Below are positions 18,715-26,425 of a DNA stretch of 54,297 bases, one piece after another. Both the position numbers and the translations under genes were made by a program. The stretch lies in the NCBI GenBank assembly GCA_958427145.1, contig CAUAAZ010000011.1, forward strand, positions 1 through 54,297. Reading direction: 5' to 3'. The first letter of the stretch is position 1. Each line of letters opens with the position of its first letter. The DNA comes from an uncultured Collinsella sp. Its GTDB lineage: Bacteria; Actinomycetota; Coriobacteriia; Coriobacteriales; Coriobacteriaceae. The notes beneath the pieces are model-generated. The model did not search any database and had not been told where the DNA came from. It saw only the letters and a list, made by a program, of their open reading frames with translations.

Positions 18715-19140
18715 TTACTCAGCAGCCTCGGTGGTCTCGGCCTCGGCAGCGGCCTCCTCGACGGGAGCCTCTGCGGGAGCCTCGGCGGCCTGCTTGGCAG
18801 CCTCCTCGGCGAACTTAGCGGCACGCTTAGCCTTCTCGGCAGCCTTAGCCTCAGCGGCGGCCTTGCGAGCGGCCTCGGCCTCAGCAGCCTTGGCGGCCTT
18901 GGCAGCCTTGGCCTCCTCAGCCTTCTTGAGCTGGGCGGCAGCGGCGCCACCGAACTTGTCGGCGAAGCGCTGGACGCGTCCACCGGTGTCGACGAACTTC
19001 TGCTGGCCAGTGTAGAACGGGTGGCACTCGTTGCAAAGCTCGACCTTCATCTCGGACACGGTAGCGTGCGTCTTGAAGGTGTTGCCGCAGGAGCACGTCA
19101 CCGTGCACTCGACATACTGGGGATGGATACCCTGCTTCAT
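18715..19140 (-). CDS. rpmE: Ribosomal protein L31 with Ala/Glu/Lys-rich tail (141 aa)
   Basis: A component of the large ribosomal subunit that bridges to the small subunit. The L31 core is residues 1-70, with MKQGIHPQYVE, the zinc-type cysteines (CSCG and CNECHPFYTGQQKF) and DTGGRVQRFADKFG. Normal L31 ends there; this one has about 70 further residues, mostly Ala, Glu and Lys (coiled-coil-like) and then acidic, ending ETTEAAE. RplQ in this window has a similar shorter tail. The ATG is preceded by AAGGAG. Because it keeps the cysteine pairs it is the zinc (C+) form. Confidence 0.93.
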   Translation of the reverse strand: MKQGIHPQYVECTVTCSCGNTFKTHATVSEMKVELCNECHPFYTGQQKFVDTGGRVQRFADKFGGAAAAQLKKAEEAKAAKAAKAAEAEAARKAAAEAKAAEKAKRAAKFAEEAAKQAAEAPAEAPVEEAAAEAETTEAAE

Positions 19141-19333
19141 GGTAGGACTCCTTATTGGTCAGGCGCTGGTTACCGATCAGCGCATAAGGCGTCTTGGTTT
19201 CCGACCAAGACAACAAACTCGGTTATGTTACCACGGCACCGCACGTCCCACAAAAGGTTCACGGTCTTTTCGGAACGACACGAATCTGACCCATCGAAAC
19301 ACATCTCCACCGTTCCTTCAACTGGGAAAATGC

Positions 19334-19366
19334 CGTCCCCGGGGTCTGAGAAGGGCCCCGGGGACG
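19334..19366. repeat. GC-rich palindrome beside the left direct repeat
   Basis: CGTCCCCGGGG and CCCCGGGGACG arms enclose a short loop. It abuts the left direct repeat and again contains the GGGGAC motif. Confidence 0.75.
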
Positions 19367-19428
19367 TTCGACTGACTGCGGGAACGGCCTTTCCGCTCAA
19401 TGTGTTCGGCTGAGATCGGAAATCAACC
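19365..19428. repeat. Left 64-bp direct repeat (candidate attL)
   Basis: It matches 26577-26640 at 61 of 64 positions in the same orientation. It contains GACTGCGGGAACGGCC and GTGTTCGGCTGAGATCGG. Between the copies lies a 7.2-kb accessory block that ends with an integrase remnant, so the pair may be the attachment sites of an integrative element. Confidence 0.75.
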
Positions 19429-19429
19429 A

Positions 19430-19448
19430 AACTGAACTAGGTTCAGTT
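19430..19448. promoter_or_regulatory. Perfect 8-bp palindrome
   Basis: AACTGAAC and GTTCAGTT are separated by TAG. It may be an operator or part of the integration site. There is no gene start close enough to decide. Confidence 0.4.
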
Positions 19449-19461
19449 GACATGGTTAAAA

Positions 19462-19493
19462 ACGAGGGGCGACGCTTTTGCGTCACCCCTCGT
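19462..19493 (-). terminator. Intrinsic terminator of the island ABC operon
   Basis: ACGAGGGG plus GACGC pair with GCGTC plus CCCCTCGT in a long stem with a TTTT loop. The minus strand continues TTTTTAACC. It follows the secreted-protein gene by 16 bases. Confidence 0.9.
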
Positions 19494-19508
19494 CCCGGCC
19501 GGGTTGCT

Positions 19509-19852
19509 TTAGTTGTACACACGGTAGTTACACTTGAACTGGGTTATGTGTCCATAGTTGGGGCCGTACCAACCCGACGTATAGCTGATTGCCTCTGCGC
19601 CTAGATAGTCGTAGCCCTTGTTGTAGCGAAGCTGACGGTAGGTCGTGTCGTACTCTGCTACGTAAAACGTGTCTCCAGAGAAGGCTTTGTACCGGTCCTT
19701 AACCGTCGAAGCCATGTACGCGGGTTCGACATCGCCTTTCTCCCCGTTGAGCGCATAGACGGGTGCCGCGATTCCGCATAAAGCCGTTGCCACGAGGATG
19801 GCGTAGACAGCCATGCGGACGCATTGGACTTCAGCTGTTCAAATAGTTTCAT
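19509..19852 (-). pseudogene. Small secreted protein with apparent -1 frameshift near its start
   Basis: The main frame encodes a signal-peptide-like hydrophobic stretch (MAVYAILVATALCGIAAPVYA) and a mature part of about 80 residues rich in Tyr, Asn and Gly, ending CNYRVYN. The apparent Met at 19814 has no ribosome site. A strong GGAGG, eight bases before ATG 19852, instead opens a different frame (MKLFEQLKSNASA) that would be the n-region of the signal peptide if the frame shifted between about 19815 and 19846. So this is either a one-base indel mutant or a frameshifted gene. It is coupled to the end of the upstream ABC gene, which suggests an exported peptide or bacteriocin-like product, but no known family is recognised. 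Confidence 0.55.
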
Positions 19853-19853
19853 G

Positions 19854-21668
19854 TCATTCACCTCCCTCGTATGTATCGAGGTATTCCTGCTTGAGCGTCT
19901 GCGAGGACGACTTGATCTTTTCCACGAGCGTGCCGGCCTCGATGAAGTAGAACGAGTTGGTGAGGTCTGCCAGGTCGTCGAGCAGATGGCTTGAAATGAG
20001 CACGCTGCGTCCCCGCGCCACCTCGCTGCGCATCGCGTCGCAGGAGGTTTTCCGCTTACCCGGATCGAGGCCGTTCAGCGGTTCATCGAGGATGAGGTAC
20101 GGGCAATCGGTCGCTATCGCCATGGCAAGCTTTACCTGCTGCTTCATTCCTGTCGAGAGTTTACGGGTCGGCTTGTCGAGATATGGGGAGATTCCGAGGG
20201 AGTCGCAGAGCGAGTCGATGTCGGCGGCCGATTTCCACGCCTCCCTAACGAAAGCAAGGTGCTCGATGGCCGATAGCGTGGGGTAGAGATCCGCACTGCC
20301 CGAAGAGCTCAGGTAGACGAGTTCCGCGAATTCGGCTGATCGGCGTTGGCAGATTCCGTCTGCCGCCAGGCTTCCCGAGCGGATGCGGGTGGGAAATTGG
20401 CCCGACAGCGCTTCAAGAAGGGTGGTTTTCCCCGAGCCGTTGGGAGCAACGAGGCCCGCTGCCGTTCCCGGGCTCAGGAAAAGCGACCCGATTGAAAGTA
20501 TCGTCGTACTCCCGTATCCCACGCTCGCGTCTAGAAGCTCGAGCCCATGGTGCTTTTTAGCGGGTCCAGCCTGTTTGGGCGAACGTGCCGCAACGGCGCC
20601 GACCGCAAAAAGGACCGCGACGTATATCAGGGCCACGGCAAGCATCGATGCGCTGCCCGAACCGGAGCCAATGAATTCCGTCGGGAAGCATCCCACGTAA
20701 CCCGTTGCCTCGATAGGCGAGAACACGGCCAGCGGCAGAAGCCCGAGCACGGCATTATGCTCCAGCGCCGAATCGGACAGTAACGGGAACGCCGGGGCCG
20801 CGACAAGCAGCGCTGAGGCAAGGGGGCCTGCGAAGACGCGCCTCGTTGCGGTCGATAGGACGACGGAGCAAACGGATATCAAGGTCCCGCCCGCGAGCAG
20901 CGCGAGAAGCAGGGTCGTGAAGACGTCTCCCGCGGTCGTGGTGGCAAGCGCGCCGTCATGGAAGAAGGCGATCGGGTACCCAATTTGCCCGAATCCGTTT
21001 AGGGCCAAGGCGTAAATGCCCCCGGGTGCGAGGCCGGCGAGGAGCATCGCGGTCCCCGCGACGATTATCGAAAACACGATCTGGATAAGGCGACGGAATT
21101 TGGGTGCGGGCGCCTTTGCCGCCAGGGTCCCGGGCCTTGTGGCGCCGAGCACGAGTATCGACGAGAGAAGGAAGGGGATGAAGGGAAGGAAAGACGGCGC
21201 CGTGGCAATGGCGTAAGGCAGGAAGGAAAGGAATGGCAGGTCGTTTGCGGAGGCCGGGATATCCGTGATGCCGGAGCTGCTCAGGGCACGGCAATACGCG
21301 AGGTCTGCGTCATTGGTCTCTCGGTCTCCCACGATGGACCCGGATTGGAAGCCTTCGCCCATGAGCGCGTAGTAGCTCTCGGCAGAATCGAGAAAGGCGG
21401 CGTCGGTTTGAGCGGCGAGGGCGGCGTTCGCGTATCTTGCAAGCTCCGCGTCAGCTTGCTGCTCTGGCGATAGGTCTGTGCCGCTGGCCTGGGGTGCGCG
21501 CGTATTGAATGCGTCGACAAAGCCCTGCATGCCCTGCTTCATAAAGAAGGGCCCGTAGATGGGTGAATTGAACGCAATGGGGATGGAGAAGGCTGCAGCG
21601 AGAACGAGCGTAGAGATCCATACGGCCTTGTCTCTTAGGATTAGTTTGAGAAGAAGTCGACAGTACAT
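19854..21668 (-). CDS. ABC exporter: fused permease and ATPase (604 aa)
   Basis: The N-terminal half (residues 1-370) is an ABC-2-like permease: one membrane helix at 15-35, an extracellular loop to about 150, then five or more helices. The C-terminal half (about 385-600) is an ABC ATPase with Walker A APNGSGKTT, signature LSTGMKQQ, Walker B YLILDEPLNGLDP and switch SSHLLDD. The LSxGMKQQ signature is typical of exporters in the BcrA/lantibiotic-immunity group. ATG at 21668 follows AGGTG. It is the third gene of the island operon, 153 bases after the previous ATPase gene. It carries the ribosome site of the secreted-protein gene in its last codons. Substrate unknown; peptide export or self-protection is an inference. 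Confidence 0.85.
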   Translation of the reverse strand: MYCRLLLKLILRDKAVWISTLVLAAAFSIPIAFNSPIYGPFFMKQGMQGFVDAFNTRAPQASGTDLSPEQQADAELARYANAALAAQTDAAFLDSAESYYALMGEGFQSGSIVGDRETNDADLAYCRALSSSGITDIPASANDLPFLSFLPYAIATAPSFLPFIPFLLSSILVLGATRPGTLAAKAPAPKFRRLIQIVFSIIVAGTAMLLAGLAPGGIYALALNGFGQIGYPIAFFHDGALATTTAGDVFTTLLLALLAGGTLISVCSVVLSTATRRVFAGPLASALLVAAPAFPLLSDSALEHNAVLGLLPLAVFSPIEATGYVGCFPTEFIGSGSGSASMLAVALIYVAVLFAVGAVAARSPKQAGPAKKHHGLELLDASVGYGSTTILSIGSLFLSPGTAAGLVAPNGSGKTTLLEALSGQFPTRIRSGSLAADGICQRRSAEFAELVYLSSSGSADLYPTLSAIEHLAFVREAWKSAADIDSLCDSLGISPYLDKPTRKLSTGMKQQVKLAMAIATDCPYLILDEPLNGLDPGKRKTSCDAMRSEVARGRSVLISSHLLDDLADLTNSFYFIEAGTLVEKIKSSSQTLKQEYLDTYEGGE

Positions 21669-21758
21669 TTGGAAGCACCTACGTTCCTCAAAGAATTGTT
21701 AGATTAAAAGTAACAGACCGGATGAAGATGCGTAAGATGGGGGCGAGGCGAATGGCTG

Positions 21759-21789
21759 AACGGTATCGATACGCGGGTTCAACGGTATC
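21759..21789 (-). promoter_or_regulatory. Paired direct repeats resembling LytTR-type operator
   Basis: On the minus strand GATACCGTT occurs twice (21789-21781 and 21767-21759), 22 bp apart, two helical turns. Each fits the loose ACCGTTnA pattern bound by LytTR-domain regulators, with a 13-base spacer. It lies 91 bases upstream of the fused ABC gene. No such regulator gene is in the window. Confidence 0.35.
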
Positions 21790-21821
21790 ACATTGGCCAC
21801 ATAGATTTTTAACTTGCATTT

Positions 21822-22562
21822 CTACCCGCCCTTTTCGTAGAGTCGCCGATACGTGCTTAGCGCACCCTCGGCGCGTCCGGCAGGCTTTGCGAAATGGGAT
21901 CCAGGAGACTTCGGCGCAGCATCATCTTGCGGAATGCTTCTAATGAGCCTCCCATCCTTCAAAAACAGAATCTCATCGCACAGCCTATCGACCGAATCCA
22001 AGATGTGGGATGACATGATGATGCACGTACCAGAATCGGCCAGCTTCCTGAGAATCTCGGAATGCAAGTCCACCCTGCTGGGGTCGAGCGCGTTCATTGG
22101 CTCATCTAATAGAAGGTACCGCGCGCCCGTCGCATACGCAATCGCCAGGGTAAGCTGCTGCTTCATGCCCTGGCTCAGAGTGCGGATCCTCATCTTCGCG
22201 AACTCGCCTATCTGCGTTTGTTCCACTATCTCTTCGATATCGCGAGCATGCGGCCACATATCGCAAACCATCTTGAGGTGATCTTCCGCACGCAATCCGG
22301 GATACAGCAGCGTCCCCTCACCAGGTGCATAGAAGATCATAGAACGGACCTCTCTCGCACCCGTACCCTGCACCTCATCCAGAACGATGCTCCCGTCCAC
22401 GCGAGGACCCGGCAAACCTGCCATCGCACGCAGCAACGTCGTCTTTCCATGCCCGTTCGGAGCGACGAGACCGTAGACCGTACCCGGGGCAAACTCAGCG
22501 TCCACCGAATCTACGAGCACCTTCTTTCCATAAGAGATCGTCAGCGTTTGAAGGCCAATCAT
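21822..22562 (-). CDS. ABC transporter ATP-binding protein (246 aa)
   Basis: A stand-alone ABC ATPase. Walker A is APNGHGKTT (about residues 35-43), signature LSQGMKQQ near 135, Walker B YLLLDEPMNALDP near 155 and switch SSHILDSV near 190. It resembles the ATPase half of the fused exporter downstream (same GMKQQ signature), so the two are paralogues. Its ATG overlaps the stop of the upstream permease gene by four bases (ATGA), so it almost certainly forms one transporter with that permease. The ending RRLYEKGG is short and lacks extra domains. The substrate is not evident. Confidence 0.9.
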   Translation of the reverse strand: MIGLQTLTISYGKKVLVDSVDAEFAPGTVYGLVAPNGHGKTTLLRAMAGLPGPRVDGSIVLDEVQGTGAREVRSMIFYAPGEGTLLYPGLRAEDHLKMVCDMWPHARDIEEIVEQTQIGEFAKMRIRTLSQGMKQQLTLAIAYATGARYLLLDEPMNALDPSRVDLHSEILRKLADSGTCIIMSSHILDSVDRLCDEILFLKDGRLIRSIPQDDAAPKSPGSHFAKPAGRAEGALSTYRRLYEKGG

Positions 22563-24790
22563 CGAGACCGTCCCCTTTCGATCTTTGGAACACCCAGGCG
22601 CGCCACCAACGGAGATACGGCGCCCAAAACCACCAGCAGAGCGCCCGATGCGCCGACGACCTCTCCAAAAGGCATCGCGTTCGTCCCTCGCCCAAGGAAC
22701 CCAATCGTCCCCACCTGGGAAGCGGGATCAAACGAGGCGAATGGAGCCAGCAGCGCGACGCCCATGCCCGCACTTTCAACATGAGCGCTCAACGAACCCA
22801 ACACCAGGAGAACCGCGCAAACCACTCCGGTGACAACGGGGTTGCGGCTAATCGCTGCTGTCAACGCAGCGACGACGGAAATCACGCCGTATGCCATGAC
22901 CAGCAACGGAATACTGCACAACACCGCCTCCCCCACCGTGGACGTTGTCGAAGCTCCCGCCCGAATGAGAGCGACGGGATACTCCGATCCACCCGCACCG
23001 TTCTTAATCACGGACACAACGACAGCGGGAACCATCGACACCAAAAGCAGCACCAAGCCAAGCAGGAGAGCCAGCGCAACAGCCGTCAGAAAACGCACAT
23101 GCGCTGTTGCGGGGATCTGGAGAACCAGAAGGGAACGACACTGCAGGTGGGTGCACGCGAGCGATGTGACAACCACGGGCAACAGCAAAAATAAGGAGGG
23201 AAGCGCTGCCTGGAGATACGAAAGGAGGATTAATGGGGGCATCTTCGTACTTAACTCGTAAACCTTGGGGTCCGGCAAGCTCGCGATCGACTCAAGCAGA
23301 AGGGCGCGCGCCTCCGCACGAGAAGGAGTCTCCGGCTCGATTCCGATCGATTGCAGGAGAGTCGCATCTGCCGCGCCCAGCTCACCTCGAGCGCGCTCGT
23401 ACGTCGCAAGGCTTCGAAACCCCTCCGCAGGCATAGGCGCGTACACGAAACCCGAAAGAGCATCCCGCATGTCTTCCAGGGCCGCTTTGCCCTCGACGTC
23501 CATATTCGCAGCGTTCTGCTCTAGATACCGATCTATTGAACGGAGCTCCCCATCCCTATACCGAACAGCGGAAACGTTATCAGCGTCAGGAAACATCTCG
23601 ACCAGAGCCGGGGCCAGCATCGTCGTCGACATTGCAATCGCGCATACGGCGAGGGTAGGAGAACGCAGGAGCAGTTTCCCCATCGTTCTTACGTATGCAA
23701 CGGCGGAGGCACAAGCGCTCGAACGAGTTGCCGTTCTCGATGCAGTGAAGGAACCTCTCTCAAGACAAATCGGGGATATCGGGCACGCGCAGCCGCTCTT
23801 TCCAGCAACGCAAAGCAGGCTAATTGCCAGCACCTCGATCCCGATTGCGCATACGAGGGCAATCGCGCCACGCTCGAAGCAAAGTCCAGGCAGATTCACT
23901 ATCTGCGTTGTCGGGTACGGGCTATAGGCGCCGACGGTCAACTCAGTGTTCGCATACGTAAGGGGATTCAACAGGGCGAACTCACGTAAAGCGATGGATC
24001 TTCCGTAATACCCGGGAACCATCGTCACCCCCATCAGGGCACATACGAACACGATTCCAAGCGTAGGGTTATTGGCAATCTTCACGGCAAGGTGAACGAC
24101 AAGCGAGATGAACGCTGCCACCAAGAATTGCAAGATGGCCGTCTGCGCGAACACCAGCCAAGCCGGTTTGATAACCGGAGTCGCATATTGAATGTAGCCT
24201 ATCGGATAGAACGGCGAGCCCGGGCCATTCTTCACAAGCGCGGCGATTATCCCTGGAAGATTGATGGCGAGGACGGCAAGCATTGCAAAAACACTCGCCC
24301 ATACGCTCGATGCAACAAGTCTACCCAGCTCGCCCATCGGTGCCTGGATGATGAGCTTTTCACGTTTGTTAAGACGCGCGGCAAGGAACGAGACGGCAAC
24401 GGCCGTTGCGACCCATAGCAAGTACTCCTTCGATCCGTCATAATAGGTGTACTCTCCATCCGATATCTGCAGAAACGGAAGTAGGGGAGAGAGCGGTGCC
24501 AAGATAAGACGTCCCGCGGCAAGAGGGTACAGAAGCGCGGGCATGCTTGATGAAGAGGTATAGACACCGTCCTCCCCCGCATTCACAAGCGCATCCGCAT
24601 AGGATGCTGACAATTCCTGCTCAACACGGGTTATTCCCGACTCGAGGTATTCGACCCGTCCGTCGATGCCAGCCGCGCTCCTGAAGACGGGCAGAGCACA
24701 AAGAACCATCAACGCAACAACGACAACACAGAGCGACCTGGAGGAGAGAAGCGACCTAAAGATCGCCTTCGAGATTTTGAGCATATTCAT
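22559..24790 (-). CDS. ABC-2-type permease made of two tandem halves (743 aa)
   Basis: A large membrane protein containing two copies of an ABC-2-like permease. Each half has one N-terminal membrane helix, an extracellular loop rich in charged residues (VEYLESGITRVEQEL in the first, RSIDRYLEQNAANMD in the second) and about five further helices. The halves share the segments VKNGPGSPFYPI and IKNGAGGSEYPV at equivalent positions, which shows an internal duplication. The ATG at 24788-24790 has AAGG six bases upstream; an upstream GTG/ATG frame is less likely. It is the first gene of the operon, divergent from the DUF2975-like/HTH pair. Together with the overlapping ATPase it forms a complete transporter. 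Confidence 0.82.
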   Translation of the reverse strand: MNMLKISKAIFRSLLSSRSLCVVVVALMVLCALPVFRSAAGIDGRVEYLESGITRVEQELSASYADALVNAGEDGVYTSSSSMPALLYPLAAGRLILAPLSPLLPFLQISDGEYTYYDGSKEYLLWVATAVAVSFLAARLNKREKLIIQAPMGELGRLVASSVWASVFAMLAVLAINLPGIIAALVKNGPGSPFYPIGYIQYATPVIKPAWLVFAQTAILQFLVAAFISLVVHLAVKIANNPTLGIVFVCALMGVTMVPGYYGRSIALREFALLNPLTYANTELTVGAYSPYPTTQIVNLPGLCFERGAIALVCAIGIEVLAISLLCVAGKSGCACPISPICLERGSFTASRTATRSSACASAVAYVRTMGKLLLRSPTLAVCAIAMSTTMLAPALVEMFPDADNVSAVRYRDGELRSIDRYLEQNAANMDVEGKAALEDMRDALSGFVYAPMPAEGFRSLATYERARGELGAADATLLQSIGIEPETPSRAEARALLLESIASLPDPKVYELSTKMPPLILLSYLQAALPSLFLLLPVVVTSLACTHLQCRSLLVLQIPATAHVRFLTAVALALLLGLVLLLVSMVPAVVVSVIKNGAGGSEYPVALIRAGASTTSTVGEAVLCSIPLLVMAYGVISVVAALTAAISRNPVVTGVVCAVLLVLGSLSAHVESAGMGVALLAPFASFDPASQVGTIGFLGRGTNAMPFGEVVGASGALLVVLGAVSPLVARLGVPKIERGRSR

Positions 24791-24823
24791 CGCCAACCTT
24801 AACCTCATCCAGTCGGAACAGAG

Positions 24824-24846
24824 GGGCCGAACAAAATGCTCGGCCC
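24824..24846 (+). terminator. Small hairpin in the divergent promoter region
   Basis: GGGCCGA and TCGGCCC arms, then TTATTACTT on the plus strand. It lies in the 5' region of the permease gene. It could stop antisense transcription or act in the leader. Confidence 0.45.
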
Positions 24847-24869
24847 TTATTACTTGCCGGCAAAGTCAA

Positions 24870-24888
24870 TTTAACATAAACTGTTAAA
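24870..24888. promoter_or_regulatory. Candidate operator between divergent island genes
   Basis: A perfect palindrome TTTAACA-N5-TGTTAAA lies between the ABC operon and the DUF2975-like/HTH genes. The HTH protein encoded next to it is the natural candidate to bind here. Confidence 0.5.
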
Positions 24889-24925
24889 AAGTAATCTGAG
24901 TTCTTTAAATTCTTCGGAGGTTATT

Positions 24926-25438
24926 ATGAGTTCCGACAATCGCACTCCCCGGCTTCATTCCTTCCGCATCGCATGTGCGATAGCCTCTGCGACCCTTTGC
25001 GCCACCGCCATCGCACAAGTGGCGTTCTCCTTAAAGCCAGCAATCGAAGTGCTCGACAACCCTGTAATTGCAGACTCCCCCGCGTATCCAGCCCTTGCGA
25101 TCTCGACATTGGTCCCTGCCGTCATCGGTATCGCTACGACCATCCTCAGCGCCGTTCTCGTGTGGACGATCAAGAGCGGAGACCCCTTCAAGAAAGGGTC
25201 TGCGACATGCTTGAAGGTGCTCGGCATTCTCTTCGTTGTTCAAGCTGCCACCAGCCTCTACGCCGGCTCACTCAAAACCTCCGTTTCGATGTTTGGCGGC
25301 GAGGGGGCCGTCGGCGCCCAAGAGATCGCTTCATCATTCGATTGGACCTCTCTGGTTCTCGGCATCGTCCTGTTCATGCTTTCCCAGCTCTTCTTGTACG
25401 CCCGAGAGCTGTACCTCGACTCCGACGAGATTGCGTAA
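24926..25438 (+). CDS. DUF2975-like four-helix membrane protein (170 aa)
   Basis: Four hydrophobic segments are visible at about residues 13-35, 55-82, 95-115 and 138-160, with the loop TIKSGDPFKKGSATCLKVLG between helices 2 and 3. This layout matches the DUF2975 family, whose members are usually encoded directly beside a small HTH regulator, as here. GGAGG lies five bases before the ATG. The function is unknown; such pairs may act as a membrane sensor and its transcription factor, which is an inference. It is transcribed away from the ABC operon across a shared intergenic region with a palindrome. Confidence 0.75.
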   Translation: MSSDNRTPRLHSFRIACAIASATLCATAIAQVAFSLKPAIEVLDNPVIADSPAYPALAISTLVPAVIGIATTILSAVLVWTIKSGDPFKKGSATCLKVLGILFVVQAATSLYAGSLKTSVSMFGGEGAVGAQEIASSFDWTSLVLGIVLFMLSQLFLYARELYLDSDEIA

Positions 25439-25447
25439 GGAAACGCC

Positions 25448-25699
25448 ATGCCCGTAATTGTTCGCCTCGACAAGATCATGGCCGAGCGAAAGATTTCCTC
25501 GAACGAACTTGCCGAAAGGATTGGAACCACGCCCGTGAACCTGTCCCGTATTAAAAAAGGGCATATTCGCGGCATTCGCTTCAACACACTCGAGCAGCTA
25601 TGCCTCGCCCTTCGTTGCCAACCCGGAGACCTTCTCGAAGTCATGAGCGAAGAGGATGCCCGAAAGGAGTTCGGACTCGATTGGTCCGCCGAGGATTAG
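25448..25699 (+). CDS. Small Cro/CI-type HTH regulator (83 aa)
   Basis: A DNA-binding protein of the Xre/YozG type. The helix-turn-helix covers residues 9-62: MAERKISSNELAERIGTTPVNLSRI, followed by TLEQLCLALRCQPGDLLE. It begins nine bases after the DUF2975-like gene with AAGGAAA upstream. It probably controls the divergent promoters at 24791-24925. After its TAG stop the same frame continues, without any gap, into the catalytic part of a tyrosine integrase, so the gene end marks a recombination junction. Confidence 0.9.
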   Translation: MPVIVRLDKIMAERKISSNELAERIGTTPVNLSRIKKGHIRGIRFNTLEQLCLALRCQPGDLLEVMSEEDARKEFGLDWSAED

Positions 25700-26425
25700 A
25701 AGGCGGTCGTACTCGCCCTGCACACGGGGATGCGAATCGGCGAGGTCTGCGGCCTTCGGTGGTGCGATGTGGATTTCGAGACGGGCCTGATCTCGATCAG
25801 ACACTCGGTGGCGTACGCGAAGGGAATGGGTTCGTTCATCAAGGACACCAAGACCCATGACGCCAGGGGTATCCCCATCGACCCGGTCGGCCTACTCCCC
25901 TTCCTGAAGGAGACCCACGAGATCGACTGCGGAAAGCTGCGCTTGCGCAGCCTTACCGGGGCGGTCGAGATCGGGGACTGCTACATCCTGTCGGAGCCGG
26001 GCGCGACCTTCGCGACGACAAGCTATATCCGCAGGGCGTTCAAGACGTTCTCGGAGACCAACGGCCTCATGGGCACCAACGACGAGCTGATCACGTTCCA
26101 CGGCCTTCGCCACACGTTCGCAACGCAGTGGATCCGCCAAGGCGGCGATATCAAGGCGCTCCAATCGATCCTCGGCCACAAGGACGCCATGGCGACGCTC
26201 AACGTCTACGCCGACATCGAGCCCATCTCCAAAATCCATAACATGCTGCGCGCTACGCCGTGCCTTTGGCGCGGGCACCTCGGGCCGAGGGTCGATCCGG
26301 GTCCCATGTTCCAACAGAGGATCCAGGAGTCCATCGAGACGCTCCAGGCGTTCGGCTACGGCATCACCGAGCCGGACGACCGAAATATCGCCATACGCGA
26401 CGTGAAGACGAACAGTTGGCTCTAG
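25700..26425 (+). pseudogene. Tyrosine integrase remnant lacking its N-terminus
   Basis: The translation begins abruptly at KAVVLALHTGMRIGEVCGL, well inside a phage/ICE-type integrase. The N-terminal DNA-binding and core-binding domains (about 150-180 residues) are missing. Catalytic residues remain: Arg in TGMRIGE, His and Arg in HGLRHTFA, His in LGHKDAMATL and the tyrosine in NVYAD. After that the sequence drifts (ATPCLWRGHLGPRVDPGP), longer than usual. There is no own start with a ribosome site; ATG 25730 would give only the catalytic part. I treat it as a decayed integrase of the element that brought the island. It lies 150 bases from the right direct repeat. Confidence 0.8.

Larger units (their letters stand above)
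19141..19508. other. Left boundary region of the island
   Basis: This interval holds no gene. It contains the presumed rpmE promoter region, a GTCCCCGGGG/CCCCGGGGAC hairpin (19334-19366), the left 64-bp direct repeat (19365-19428), a 19-bp palindrome (19430-19448) and the terminator of the island operon (19462-19493). Confidence 0.7.

Noticed and set aside
19509..19814. Lactococcin 972-like bacteriocin
   Set aside because: Length and export context fit loosely, but the mature sequence lacks the conserved Gly/Trp pattern of that family as I know it, and the neighbouring permeases are of another type.
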